Shown: positions 1 through 8,172, counted from the stretch's first letter. The stretch: DNA of 18,660 nt from JAGBWK01 sp964462445 (GCA_964462445.1 CAYWXG010000052.1:1-18660); one strand, 5' to 3'. Notes: a model not told the origin generated them from the sequence alone. Numbers and translations are program-made.

Positions 1-54
1 ATCGCTAATCACCAAATTTTCAACTAATTATATTTCATCGAACTCACGTTAAAA

Positions 55-819
55 TTATTTTTTGGGGAATGGAAAGCCGTGAGAGTCGATAAAATCGTAG
101 AACAGACGGGAGAAGTGCTCGTTGTTGGTGCGGTTGTAGCGAATGTCGGTAAACACCTGAGCTAAAGTTTTTTTGCCATTTTCGGCGATAAATCCGGCAC
201 TTTCCGGCAGACTTTCTTTATATGCGTAGAATTGGGCAACCTCGGAGTCGGTGGGGCTGTGGTATTTTTCCTGATGAATGATTGCAGAGACGGGGAGACG
301 GTCGGAAATGGTGCCCTCGTTGGCGGGCCAACCGATAGAAATAGTGCAAATGGGGATTATGCGCTCGGGGAGCTGAAGCGTTTCAGCGATAGCCGGAGCA
401 TTGTAGGTGGTAGTGCCTAAGTAGCAACAGCCAAGGCCTTCGCGTTCAGCAATAGTGACAAATTGTTGAGTGAAGATAACTGTGTCGATAACTGCGGTCA
501 TGAATGATTGAAAATTGTTGTAACCATGGTCGGCATCGGAAATGTCGCACCAATGGCAGAAACGATTGAAGTCAGCGCAAAATGTGAGCAATAATGGAGC
601 CCCGGTGGCTGCGGGTTGATTGAAGTGGGCGGGATATAACGCAGCGAGAGTTTCGGGGTTGCGAGTGACGATAACACTATAAAGTTGCATGTTTCCCGTG
701 GTGGGAGCATGAGATGCTTTTTCGATAATCTCGTTGAGTAGCGAGTCGCTAACCTCGATGTCGGAATATTTGCGAATGGTGCGGCGGTTGCACCAGTAGC
801 TATTGTCGGAGTATTTCAT
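55..819 (-). CDS. NfsA/FRP-like nitroreductase family flavoprotein
   Basis: This 254-residue protein belongs to the nitroreductase superfamily: FMN-dependent, NAD(P)H-using cytoplasmic oxidoreductases that reduce nitro compounds, quinones or flavins. Visible family features are the N-terminal RRTIRKYSD segment (residues 12-20), which in this family contacts the FMN phosphate, the APTTGNMQ segment (38-45), a central GLGCCYLGT stretch lining the flavin pocket, and an SIGWP segment that commonly follows it. The length is close to NfsA-type enzymes (about 240-250 residues). The ATG at 819 is chosen because it lies about 25 bases downstream of a TATCTTTG -7 element on the same strand. It is divergent from nrdJ and is not obviously part of an operon. 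No clear terminator hairpin is visible in bases 1-54. The physiological substrate cannot be read from the sequence. Confidence 0.88.
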   Translation of the reverse strand: MKYSDNSYWCNRRTIRKYSDIEVSDSLLNEIIEKASHAPTTGNMQLYSVIVTRNPETLAALYPAHFNQPAATGAPLLLTFCADFNRFCHWCDISDADHGYNNFQSFMTAVIDTVIFTQQFVTIAEREGLGCCYLGTTTYNAPAIAETLQLPERIIPICTISIGWPANEGTISDRLPVSAIIHQEKYHSPTDSEVAQFYAYKESLPESAGFIAENGKKTLAQVFTDIRYNRTNNEHFSRLFYDFIDSHGFPFPKK

Positions 820-833
820 TGTGAAAATTTTTA

Positions 834-877
834 TTGTAAATTTACTACAAAGATAATGTTTTTAAGGGAAATACAAT
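834..877 (-). promoter_or_regulatory. Nitroreductase promoter with overlapping inverted repeat
   Basis: On the minus strand, TATCTTTG (855 to 848) is an exact match to the Bacteroidota -7 consensus TAnnTTTG. About 18 bases further upstream there is only a partial -33 match, ATTG (877 to 874). An inverted repeat, TTGTA-N7-TACAA (834-850), overlaps the end of the -7 box and the expected start of transcription. Inside it is a perfect 10-base palindrome, GTAAATTTAC (836-845). Placement over the start site suggests a repressor operator, which is an inference. Confidence 0.5.
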
Positions 878-1055
878 ATGTTATTTATTAATATTGAGGG
901 AAAACTGAATAAATATGCAATAGTGTGTATGTCGCATGGTTTAATAAAATGGAAAACTTTTTTCGTTGTATGAAAAATTAAATAGCTAATAATGAGGTGT
1001 TTGTGAATTTAAATGGAAAACTTATTAACATTATGGTATATTTTATGTTGTAAAA

Positions 1056-1087
1056 TTTGGTAAAGAATTAAAAAATTGCCTACTTTG
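1056..1087 (+). promoter_or_regulatory. Weak candidate promoter for nrdJ
   Basis: TTTG at 1056-1059 is followed 21 bases later by TACTTTG at 1081-1087, one base short of the TAnnTTTG consensus. Transcription would begin near 1093, leaving a leader of about 40 bases before the nrdJ ATG at 1133. The spacing is right but the -7 box is imperfect, so this is only a candidate. Confidence 0.35.
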
Positions 1088-1132
1088 CAAAAACAAAAAA
1101 TAAACTAATATTCCTTATTAACAAAAAATATC

Positions 1133-3664
1133 ATGGATCGACCTGTTTATAGTTATGATGAAGCTTTTGAAGCGTCGCTTAAATACTTTGCCGGTGATGA
1201 ATTAGCCGCGCGAGTATGGGTCAGCAAATATGCATTGAAAGATTCACATGACAATTATTATGAATTGACTCCCGATGATATGCATCATCGATTGGCAAGT
1301 GAAATTGCACGAATAGAGAAGAATTATCCAAACGCAATGAGCGAAGAGGAAGTGTTCTCATATTTGAAAGATTTTAAATATATAGTACCTCAAGGAAGCC
1401 CGATGACGGGTATAGGTAATAACTTGCAGGTTAGCTCCCTATCAAATTGTTTTGTAATTGGTCTTGACGGTCACCCGGATTCTTATGGAGGTATAATATT
1501 GGTGGACCAAGAGCAGGTACAATTGATGAAGCGAAGAGGTGGAGTAGGTCATGATTTGTCGCATTTGCGTCCGAAAGGAAGCCCGGTTAAAAACTCGGCA
1601 TTGACATCTACCGGTTTGGTGCCTTTTATGGAACGATACTCAAACTCTACGCGTGAGGTGGCGCAAGATGGACGTCGCGGAGCGTTGATGATGTCGGTGT
1701 CGATTAAGCATCCTGACTCAGAGGCATTTATCGATGCTAAAATGACTCAGGGAAAGGTGACAGGCGCAAATGTATCGGTACGTATTGACGACGATTTCAT
1801 GCGTGCGGCAATAGATGGGACTCCCTATGTTCAGCAATTCCCCGTAGATAGCGCAGAACCGACATATCAGAAAGAAATTAATGCTCAAGAGTTGTGGGCT
1901 AAAATTATTCATAATGCGTGGAAGTCGGCAGAGCCCGGTGTCCTCTTCTGGGATACAATAACTCGCGAGTCGTTGCCCGATTGCTATGCCGACCTTGGTT
2001 TCCGCACAATTTCTACCAACCCATGTGGTGAAATTCCATTGTGTCCCTACGATTCATGTCGCTTGTTGGCAATCAACTTGTTTGGATATGTAGTTTCACC
2101 ATTCACTCCGGAAGCACATTTTGATTTTGAATTGTTGCGTAAGCATGTTATTAAAGCACAGCGCATCATGGATGATATCATCGATTTGGAAATGGAAAAA
2201 ATCGATGCGATATTGGAAAAAATCAATTCCGACCCGGAAAGTGAAGAGGTTAAATCTATAGAAAGAAATTTGTGGGAAAAGATTCGTGCCAAGACATTGT
2301 TGGGTCGCCGTACAGGAGTAGGAACTACCGGAGAGGGTGATATGTTGGCAGCTTTAGGTTTGCGATATGGAACAACAGAAGCAACCGACTTCTCGGAAAG
2401 CGTGCATAAAGCCTTAGCTTTGGCGGCATATCGTTCATCGGTAGAAATGGCGAAGGAACGTGGTGCCTTTGAAATATATGATGCAGCTCGTGAAGAAGGA
2501 AATCCGATGATAGCTCGTATTCGCGAAGCAGATCCCGAACTTTATGAGGATATGAGGGTGAATGGACGTCGAAATATTGCATGTTTGACTATTGCACCGA
2601 CCGGAACAACATCGTTGATGACTCGCACCACATCGGGAATAGAGCCGGTGTTCATGCCGGTATACAAACGTCGTCGCAAAGTAAATCCGTCGGATGTCAA
2701 TGTTAGAGTAGATTTTGTTGATGAGTCGGGCGATGCGTTTGAAGAGTATATTGTTTATCATCCACGCTTTGTAGATTGGATGAATGTCAATGGAATTCCT
2801 GTAAAAGATGACTATACTCAGGAAGAAGTTGATGCACTTGTAGCACGCTCTCCCTATTATAAGGCAACAGCCAATGATATCGATTGGTTGGAAAAGGTGA
2901 AGATGCAGGGACGAGTGCAGAAATGGGTTGACCATTCAATTTCAGTGACTATAAATCTTCCGGCAGATGTAGATGAGGATTTGGTAAATCGTCTCTATGT
3001 AGAAGCATGGAAGGTGGGTTGCAAGGGATGTACCGTTTATCGTGATGGTAGTCGTGCAGGTGTTCTTGTTCAAGTTGAGAAGAAGCCCAAGGCAGTAGAA
3101 ACACCGGCAAAAATGGGTCCGTTGGTTCGCCCTATCGAACTTGATGCCGATGTCGTTAGATTTCAAAATAATAAAGAAAAATGGATTGCCTTTGTTGGTT
3201 TGAAAGATGGTAAACCGTATGAAATCTTTACCGGTTTGGCTGATGATGAAGATGGTATATTCTGTCCGAAATCGGTGAATAGAGGAAAGATAATCAAGGC
3301 AACCGATGAAAATGGAATGAAACGCTATGACTTCCAATTTGTGAATAAACGTGGTCATAAGACAACAATAGAAGGGTTGTCGGATAAATTTAATCCCGAA
3401 TATTGGAACTATGCTAAATTGATTTCCGGGGTGCTTCGTTATGGAATGCCAATCGACCAGGTGTTGAAACTTGTGTCAGGGCTTGAACTCGACAGCCAAT
3501 CTATTAATACCTGGAAAATGGGCGTAGAGCGAGCATTGAAGAAGTATATGCCCAATGGTGCACGAGCTAATGGTCAAACTTGCCCCAATTGTGGACAAGA
3601 AACATTGGTATACCAAGAAGGATGTTTGATATGTACAAATTGCGGCACGTCTAAGTGCGGATAA
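1133..3664 (+). CDS. nrdJ: Class II adenosylcobalamin-dependent ribonucleotide reductase
   Basis: This 843-residue cytoplasmic enzyme reduces ribonucleotides to deoxyribonucleotides, using adenosylcobalamin to generate a thiyl radical without oxygen. The class II active site is visible: C106 in SNCFVIG, the NPCGE motif with N296, C298 (thiyl radical position) and E300, and partner C309. The 11-residue C298-C309 spacing matches other class II enzymes. The APTGTTS loop lies in the second half of the barrel. The C-terminal tail (817-843) is Cys-rich, with CPNC (C817, C820), C831, C834, C837 and C842. Such tails carry the redox-active cysteines that re-reduce the active site and can bind zinc. 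The N-terminus enters the catalytic fold almost at once, so there is no ATP-cone domain. It is monocistronic, ending in a strong terminator. The family assignment is very secure. Confidence 0.97.
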   Translation: MDRPVYSYDEAFEASLKYFAGDELAARVWVSKYALKDSHDNYYELTPDDMHHRLASEIARIEKNYPNAMSEEEVFSYLKDFKYIVPQGSPMTGIGNNLQVSSLSNCFVIGLDGHPDSYGGIILVDQEQVQLMKRRGGVGHDLSHLRPKGSPVKNSALTSTGLVPFMERYSNSTREVAQDGRRGALMMSVSIKHPDSEAFIDAKMTQGKVTGANVSVRIDDDFMRAAIDGTPYVQQFPVDSAEPTYQKEINAQELWAKIIHNAWKSAEPGVLFWDTITRESLPDCYADLGFRTISTNPCGEIPLCPYDSCRLLAINLFGYVVSPFTPEAHFDFELLRKHVIKAQRIMDDIIDLEMEKIDAILEKINSDPESEEVKSIERNLWEKIRAKTLLGRRTGVGTTGEGDMLAALGLRYGTTEATDFSESVHKALALAAYRSSVEMAKERGAFEIYDAAREEGNPMIARIREADPELYEDMRVNGRRNIACLTIAPTGTTSLMTRTTSGIEPVFMPVYKRRRKVNPSDVNVRVDFVDESGDAFEEYIVYHPRFVDWMNVNGIPVKDDYTQEEVDALVARSPYYKATANDIDWLEKVKMQGRVQKWVDHSISVTINLPADVDEDLVNRLYVEAWKVGCKGCTVYRDGSRAGVLVQVEKKPKAVETPAKMGPLVRPIELDADVVRFQNNKEKWIAFVGLKDGKPYEIFTGLADDEDGIFCPKSVNRGKIIKATDENGMKRYDFQFVNKRGHKTTIEGLSDKFNPEYWNYAKLISGVLRYGMPIDQVLKLVSGLELDSQSINTWKMGVERALKKYMPNGARANGQTCPNCGQETLVYQEGCLICTNCGTSKCG

Positions 3665-3679
3665 AAATCCAAAAATGAG

Positions 3680-3693
3680 ATGCCGCAAGGCAT
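3680..3693 (+). other. Small GNRA-capped hairpin after nrdJ
   Basis: ATGCC and GGCAT form a 5-bp stem closed by a GCAA tetraloop, 16 bases after the nrdJ stop codon and before the main terminator. GNRA loops are stable in RNA, so this could protect the 3' end of the mRNA or simply be chance. No T-tract follows, so it is not itself a terminator. Confidence 0.3.
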
Positions 3694-3714
3694 AAAACAG
3701 GGAATATATTAATC

Positions 3715-3756
3715 AAGGAGTCGATTTTTTGAAAATTTTCAGAAAATCGGCTCTTT
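3715..3756 (+). terminator. Intrinsic terminator downstream of nrdJ
   Basis: A long stem pairs 3715-3729 with 3742-3756. The GAGTCGATTTT arm pairs with AAAATCGGCTC, with one wobble in the core, around an inner TGAAAATTTTCA palindrome. The stem is followed by TTTAATT. It lies about 50 bases after the nrdJ stop and separates nrdJ from malQ. Confidence 0.75.
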
Positions 3757-3814
3757 AATTAAAAAAAAGATAGTATATTTATCCCTTGAAAATGAGATAG
3801 TAGTATGTATGCTA

Positions 3815-3862
3815 TAATTTTGCGCCCTTCGGTTCCGATAGAAGCAGGATGAATGCGCAAAA
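3815..3862 (+). promoter_or_regulatory. Candidate malQ -7 box and inverted repeat in leader
   Basis: TAATTTTG (3815-3822) matches the TAnnTTTG -7 consensus, but no TTTG lies at the proper -33 distance, so promoter support is partial. The 8-base inverted repeat TTTTGCGC (3818-3825) and GCGCAAAA (3855-3862) encloses a smaller CTTC/GAAG pair (3827-3830 and 3841-3844). The first arm overlaps the -7 box. The element lies about 65 bases before the malQ ATG. It could be an operator, or a leader hairpin if transcription starts earlier. Confidence 0.35.
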
Positions 3863-3926
3863 AAATCATTTTACTGATGTAGAATATAGACTAAAATAAT
3901 CATATAACAATAACTTTTCATCATCT

Positions 3927-6605
3927 ATGAAGCTAACCTTTAATATAGACTATCGCACCAATTGGGGTGAATCAGTCTACTTGACATCGTCGCTCGAGGA
4001 GATGGGTTCCGGCAACTACGATAAGGCAGTAAAGATGCGTCTTATTGGCGAAGGAACTTGGCAGGTGGTTGTTGAACTGCCTGATAATACTCCCGATTTT
4101 GTTTACCACTATATTGTACGTCATGAAAATGGGTATGTAAAGAATGAGTGGGGGCATGGTCACAAATTCCATCGCGCACGCAGTTCAAAAGCGTATGAAA
4201 TATATGACCGTTGGCAAGATCAACCCTGGGACAAGCCATATTATTCAACAGTATTCACCGATTGTGTGAATGGTCGCAAGAACCGCGATGCACAATTGTC
4301 GGTGAAAAATGGTATACTCAATATGTCGGTAGCAGCACCTATGGTAGCTCCCGACCAAGTGTTGGCAATCTGTGGTGAATGTGAAGCTCTCGGTGAATGG
4401 AATCCTGAAAAGGCAGTTCGCATGAATGATGCTAATTTCCCGGAATGGAGTGTCAATTTGGAATTCAAAAATCTTCCTGATGTCTTTGACTACAAATTCG
4501 TAATTCTCGAAAAGGAAACAGGCGAAGTTGTAGCATGGGAAGGTTGTGATAATCGCACATTTGCGATACGCCCCGCACAGAAAAATGAAGTGTTGGTGGT
4601 GGGTGGAATGCGCTTTGTCAATCCGTTGTCACCCTGGAAAGGTGCCGGAGTGGCTATCCCCGTATTCTCAATACGCTCTGAAGAGGACTTCGGTGTAGGA
4701 GATTTCTTCGACCTTAAAAAGATGGTAGATTGGGCGGCAGCAACCGGTCAGCGTTTCATTCAGATACTTCCTATCAATGACACGACAATGACCCATACAT
4801 GGACCGACTCATATCCCTATAATGCAAATTCAACATTTGCGCTTCACCCAATGTATTTGCGATTGAGCGAACTCGGTCGACTCAATGATGGAGAGCGTCA
4901 AGCTTATTATGATAATCTTGGTCGTGAACTTAATTCTCTTAAAGAGATTGATTATGAGCGCGTAAACAATGCTAAATTGGCATTTACCCGTGAAATATTC
5001 GCTCAAGAGGGAGAAGCGGTAGTCGCTTCAGAAGAATTCCAAAAATTCGTAGAAAAAAATGCAGAATGGCTCACTCCTTATGCCGCATTCTGTGTGCTTC
5101 GCGATAAGAATGGAACTCCCGAATTCCAGAAATGGGGAGAATATGCGAGCTATGATGCCGCTAAGGTACAGAAGTTTGTAGATGAGAATATCAATGATAT
5201 CAACTTTGTATATTATCAGCAATACAACCTTGATAAACAAATGTGTGAGGTGCGCGATTATGCACACGCAAAAGGAGTAGCTATTAAGGGTGATATTCCA
5301 ATTGGTATATCTCGCACGAGCGTAGATGCATGGCTTTGCCCGCGTTTGTTTAACCTTGATTGTCAAGCCGGAGCTCCACCGGATGATTTCTCTGTTCTCG
5401 GTCAGAACTGGGGCTTCCCGACTTATAATTGGGAGGAAATGAATAAAGATGGCTTCAACTGGTGGCGTCAGCGCTTCAGCAAAATGTCGGAATATTTTGA
5501 TGCTTATCGTATTGACCACGTGCTTGGCTTCTTCCGTATATGGCAAATCCCTATGGATGCTGTTCATGGGTTGTTGGGCGTGTTTAATCCGGCATTGCCA
5601 TATACTCCCGATGAGTTACGCAATAATTATGATTTCTGGATTGATGTTGATTTGCAGTCTACACCCTATATAATGGACTACTTCCTCAGCGATTTCTTCG
5701 GAGATAAAGTAGGAGAGGTTAAAGATCGTTTCCTCTATGACGTAGGATATGGCCGTTATAAGTTGAAAGAAGAGTTTAATACACAACGCAAGGTCGTAGA
5801 ATTCTTTGAAACTCAAGAAAAGAATGAGCATAACGAGCATCTATGCAATGGTTTGCTCGGTTTGATTGACCAAGTATTGTTTGTTGAAGACCCCTACGAA
5901 AAGGGTAAATTCCATCCTCGTATTTCGGCTCAATTTACATATACGTACCGAGCACTTAATGACTACGAACGCTGGTGTTTCGATCGTTTGTACAATGATT
6001 TCTATTATCATCGTCACAATGATTTCTGGTATGGCAAGGCAATGTGGAAACTTCCGCCCCTCACTGAAGCTACAGATATGTTAACTTGTGCAGAGGACTT
6101 GGGAATGATTCCGGATTGTGTTCCGGCGGTGATGAATGCACTTGAAATTCTGGCACTTGAAATTCAGCGAATGCCCAAAGATCCTAAAGCAGAGTTTGGA
6201 AATACATGGAGCTATCCGTATTATTCAGTATGTACGACATCTACTCACGATATGGGCGGCATCCGTCAATGGTGGGAAGAGAATGGAGAAAAGACACAGC
6301 ATTTCTACAATAATATGCTCCATGAAGGAGGTGCCGCTCCGCAATTTGCAGAGCCATGGATTTGCGAAAAGATACTTACTCTTCACTTGAAGTCACCTTC
6401 AATGCTCTGCATCCTCCCGTTGCAAGATTGGTTGTCGATGGATGGACAATTGCGTCGCAATAATCCTCTTGAAGAGCAAATTAATGTTCCGGCAAATCCT
6501 CGTCACTATTGGCGCTATCGTATGCACTTGACAATGGAAAATCTCTTGTCGCAAGATTTGTTTAATCGCCGTCTTGCCGGCATGATACATGAATCAGGTC
6601 GTTAA
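3927..6605 (+). CDS. malQ: DPE2-like 4-alpha-glucanotransferase (GH77) with two CBM20 domains
   Basis: This 892-residue enzyme should transfer alpha-1,4-glucan segments between maltooligosaccharides or glycogen (disproportionation). Two starch-binding CBM20 domains come first: about residues 1-105, and about 122-213 with the LGEWNP and YKFVI signatures. The GH77 barrel runs from about 230 to the end. Catalytic residues are D530 (nucleophile, in RIDHVLGFF), E723 (acid/base, in AEDLG) and D775 (in TSTHD). E723-D775 spacing is 52, as in E. coli MalQ, but D530-E723 is 193 instead of about 48. This indicates an insertion of about 145 residues, the arrangement of plant DPE2. No signal peptide is visible, so it is probably cytoplasmic. 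The ATG at 3927 starts directly in the first CBM20. It is monocistronic with its own terminator. The family is secure; the preferred acceptor is unknown. Confidence 0.95.
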   Translation: MKLTFNIDYRTNWGESVYLTSSLEEMGSGNYDKAVKMRLIGEGTWQVVVELPDNTPDFVYHYIVRHENGYVKNEWGHGHKFHRARSSKAYEIYDRWQDQPWDKPYYSTVFTDCVNGRKNRDAQLSVKNGILNMSVAAPMVAPDQVLAICGECEALGEWNPEKAVRMNDANFPEWSVNLEFKNLPDVFDYKFVILEKETGEVVAWEGCDNRTFAIRPAQKNEVLVVGGMRFVNPLSPWKGAGVAIPVFSIRSEEDFGVGDFFDLKKMVDWAAATGQRFIQILPINDTTMTHTWTDSYPYNANSTFALHPMYLRLSELGRLNDGERQAYYDNLGRELNSLKEIDYERVNNAKLAFTREIFAQEGEAVVASEEFQKFVEKNAEWLTPYAAFCVLRDKNGTPEFQKWGEYASYDAAKVQKFVDENINDINFVYYQQYNLDKQMCEVRDYAHAKGVAIKGDIPIGISRTSVDAWLCPRLFNLDCQAGAPPDDFSVLGQNWGFPTYNWEEMNKDGFNWWRQRFSKMSEYFDAYRIDHVLGFFRIWQIPMDAVHGLLGVFNPALPYTPDELRNNYDFWIDVDLQSTPYIMDYFLSDFFGDKVGEVKDRFLYDVGYGRYKLKEEFNTQRKVVEFFETQEKNEHNEHLCNGLLGLIDQVLFVEDPYEKGKFHPRISAQFTYTYRALNDYERWCFDRLYNDFYYHRHNDFWYGKAMWKLPPLTEATDMLTCAEDLGMIPDCVPAVMNALEILALEIQRMPKDPKAEFGNTWSYPYYSVCTTSTHDMGGIRQWWEENGEKTQHFYNNMLHEGGAAPQFAEPWICEKILTLHLKSPSMLCILPLQDWLSMDGQLRRNNPLEEQINVPANPRHYWRYRMHLTMENLLSQDLFNRRLAGMIHESGR

Positions 6606-6636
6606 GGTAGGGAGATATAAAAGATATTAATAGGAG

Positions 6637-6680
6637 AAGCCGATATGAGCAGTTAGCAATCATATCGGCTTACTTTTTTT
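6637..6680 (+). terminator. Intrinsic terminator downstream of malQ
   Basis: A perfect 12-bp inverted repeat, AAGCCGATATGA (6637-6648) with TCATATCGGCTT (6660-6671), encloses an 11-base loop and is followed by AC and seven T residues (6674-6680). It starts about 30 bases after the malQ stop codon and is a classic rho-independent terminator. Confidence 0.9.
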
Positions 6681-6892
6681 ATAGGGATGGGATTTGTAGT
6701 GTTTTTTTAACGTGTTTAGTATAATTTTGTTGTGATTGATGATAATCTGGAGGAAAAAATTATATCTTTACAATATCTAAATTCACAATATCATTAATAA
6801 GATTCCATACTTTTCACCTTAGTTTATTTAAATAAATGTAGAAAAGATAGCTGATATATTAATGCGAAGTAATAACCATAAAGATATTAACG
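6681..6892. other. AT-rich intergenic region before the flavoprotein operon
   Basis: About 210 very AT-rich bases with no credible ORF. TAATTTTG (6722-6729) matches a -7 consensus, but the only nearby TTTG (6693-6696) is 25 bases upstream rather than 19-21, so promoter support is weak. A 14-base palindrome made only of A and T lies at 6823-6836. The promoter of the downstream operon must lie in this stretch or further upstream, but I cannot place it with confidence. Confidence 0.45.
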
Positions 6893-7456
6893 ATGAAAAA
6901 CTTTGGACAGAAATCGTGGGTTCTCCCACAACCGGTGCTTGTAATCGGAACATATAACGAAGATGGCACTCCGAATGCTATGAATGCCGCATGGGGAGGG
7001 CAGTGGGACGCAAAAGAGATTATGATATGCATGGGTTCACATCTCACTACCGAGAATCTTAATAGATGCAGGGATTTTACCGTTTCATTTGCCACTATAG
7101 AGACCATGGTGGCATCGGACTTTGTAGGAATAGTCAGCGCGAAGAACGATTCGAAAAAGATGTCAAAGACTGATTGGGTCGCAGTAAAATCAGAAAATGT
7201 AAATGCCCCAATATTTACCAACTTTCCTATGACACTGGAGTGTCGTATACTTCAAAAGATTGATGAAACGGAGGAAGGTTATAATATTATTGCCGAAATA
7301 GTAAATATTCTTGTGGATGAGAATTATCTGACTGAGGGAGGATTGCCCGATGTGGGGAAGATGCAACTCATCACATATGAGCCTATTCATCACGGCTATC
7401 ATGTAGTGGGTGAGCGAGTAGGAAATGCCTTTTCCGATGGTAAAAAATTAAAATAA
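6893..7456 (+). CDS. Flavin reductase-like FMN-binding protein
   Basis: This 187-residue soluble protein resembles the flavin reductase-like, split-barrel FMN-binding family. It opens with a beta-strand segment PQPVLVIGTYNEDG (residues 12-25), then TPNAMNAAWG (26-35), the usual position of the flavin-contacting turn. It continues with a TTENLNRCRDFTVSF segment (52-66), equivalent to the N-containing strand of family members. The length is typical. Members bind FMN and either reduce free flavins with NAD(P)H or act as electron carriers; which applies here is not visible. It is the first gene of a likely two-gene operon, only 12 bases before an FMN reductase-family gene, so the pair may work as redox partners. 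The ATG at 6893 lies in an A-rich context with no Shine-Dalgarno sequence. Confidence 0.85.
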   Translation: MKNFGQKSWVLPQPVLVIGTYNEDGTPNAMNAAWGGQWDAKEIMICMGSHLTTENLNRCRDFTVSFATIETMVASDFVGIVSAKNDSKKMSKTDWVAVKSENVNAPIFTNFPMTLECRILQKIDETEEGYNIIAEIVNILVDENYLTEGGLPDVGKMQLITYEPIHHGYHVVGERVGNAFSDGKKLK

Positions 7457-7468
7457 CATATAGCTTTT

Positions 7469-8092
7469 ATGAAGGTATTATTAATAAACGGAAGCCCACG
7501 TCAAAATGGGAATACGGCAATAGCATTGTCAGAAGTTGCAAAACAACTTGCCAAAGAAGGTATTGACAGTGAGATTGTATGGATTGGAAATAAGCCTATA
7601 CGAGGATGTGCCGCATGTGGACAATGTTCCGCTAAAGGGTTGGGACGATGTGTTTTTGATGATGATATTTGTAATAGTATATCAGAAAAGTTTGCCGATG
7701 TCAATGCCCTCATAGTAGGTTCACCGGTATATTATGGACAGTCCAATGGAGCATTGCTGTCGATAATTCAACGTGCATTCTATTCAAATGGGTCTAATAT
7801 CTCGGGGAAACCGGCCGCATCAATAGCAGTGTGCCGAAGAGGTGGTGCAACAGCTGCTTTTGAAAGTTTAAATATGCCATTTCAAATGATGAATATGCCG
7901 GTAGTAACATCTCAATATTGGAATATTGTCTATGGTAGGGCTGCTGGAGAAGCAATAATGGATAAAGAAGGGATGCAAACGATGCAGACACTTGCACGAA
8001 ATATGGCTTGGCTATTGAAATCGACCAATGGGGAGAAAGCTCCCGGTCGTCCTTGCGATGAACCATGGGATGCAATGCATTTCATTCGATAA
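7469..8092 (+). CDS. NADPH-dependent FMN reductase / iron-sulfur flavoprotein-like
   Basis: This 207-residue protein has a flavodoxin-like fold. The N-terminal strand runs into the FMN phosphate-binding loop GSPRQNGNT (residues 8-16), and a second flavin-contacting loop, GSPVYYGQ, follows near residue 85. Between them is a compact cysteine motif, C47-x2-C50-x2-C53-x7-C61. Such a motif binds a [4Fe-4S] cluster in archaeal and bacterial iron-sulfur flavoproteins (Isf), which pass electrons between the cluster and FMN. Cytoplasmic; no signal peptide or membrane segment. It is probably cotranscribed with the flavin reductase-like gene 12 bases upstream. Family members without the cysteine motif are simple NAD(P)H:flavin or quinone reductases, so the presence of a cluster is inferred from spacing only. 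Confidence 0.85.
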   Translation: MKVLLINGSPRQNGNTAIALSEVAKQLAKEGIDSEIVWIGNKPIRGCAACGQCSAKGLGRCVFDDDICNSISEKFADVNALIVGSPVYYGQSNGALLSIIQRAFYSNGSNISGKPAASIAVCRRGGATAAFESLNMPFQMMNMPVVTSQYWNIVYGRAAGEAIMDKEGMQTMQTLARNMAWLLKSTNGEKAPGRPCDEPWDAMHFIR

Positions 8093-8172
8093 AAGATGTA
8101 GTAGTCAAAGGAATAGAAAATCACAGAGTTCCGAATCTTGAAGATTACAGGATGTCGGTATATGTATAACGG

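Larger units (their letters stand above)
820..1132. other. Divergent intergenic region, nitroreductase/nrdJ
   Basis: This AT-rich stretch of about 310 bases separates two divergent genes. The left edge carries the nitroreductase promoter and an overlapping inverted repeat, and the right edge a weak nrdJ promoter candidate. The middle (about 880-1050) shows no convincing ORF, hairpin or RNA gene. I looked for the B12-box type core expected of a cobalamin riboswitch, because nrdJ needs that cofactor, and found none. Confidence 0.6.

Noticed and set aside
1..54. Terminator for the nitroreductase gene at the left edge
   Set aside because: No stem-loop with a T-tract could be found in these bases on the minus strand; it may lie outside the window.
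820..1132. Possible cobalamin riboswitch upstream of nrdJ
   Set aside because: No B12-box-like core and no GC-rich paired structure are visible in this AT-rich stretch.
5028..5567. Minus-strand open frame (179 codons) inside malQ
   Set aside because: It lies across the catalytic GH77 region of malQ and shows only generic hydrophobic sequence, with no promoter or conserved motif.
6823..6836. Perfect 14-base palindrome of A and T before the flavoprotein operon
   Set aside because: It contains only A and T in very AT-rich DNA, has no associated promoter box at a fitting distance, and is easily explained by chance.
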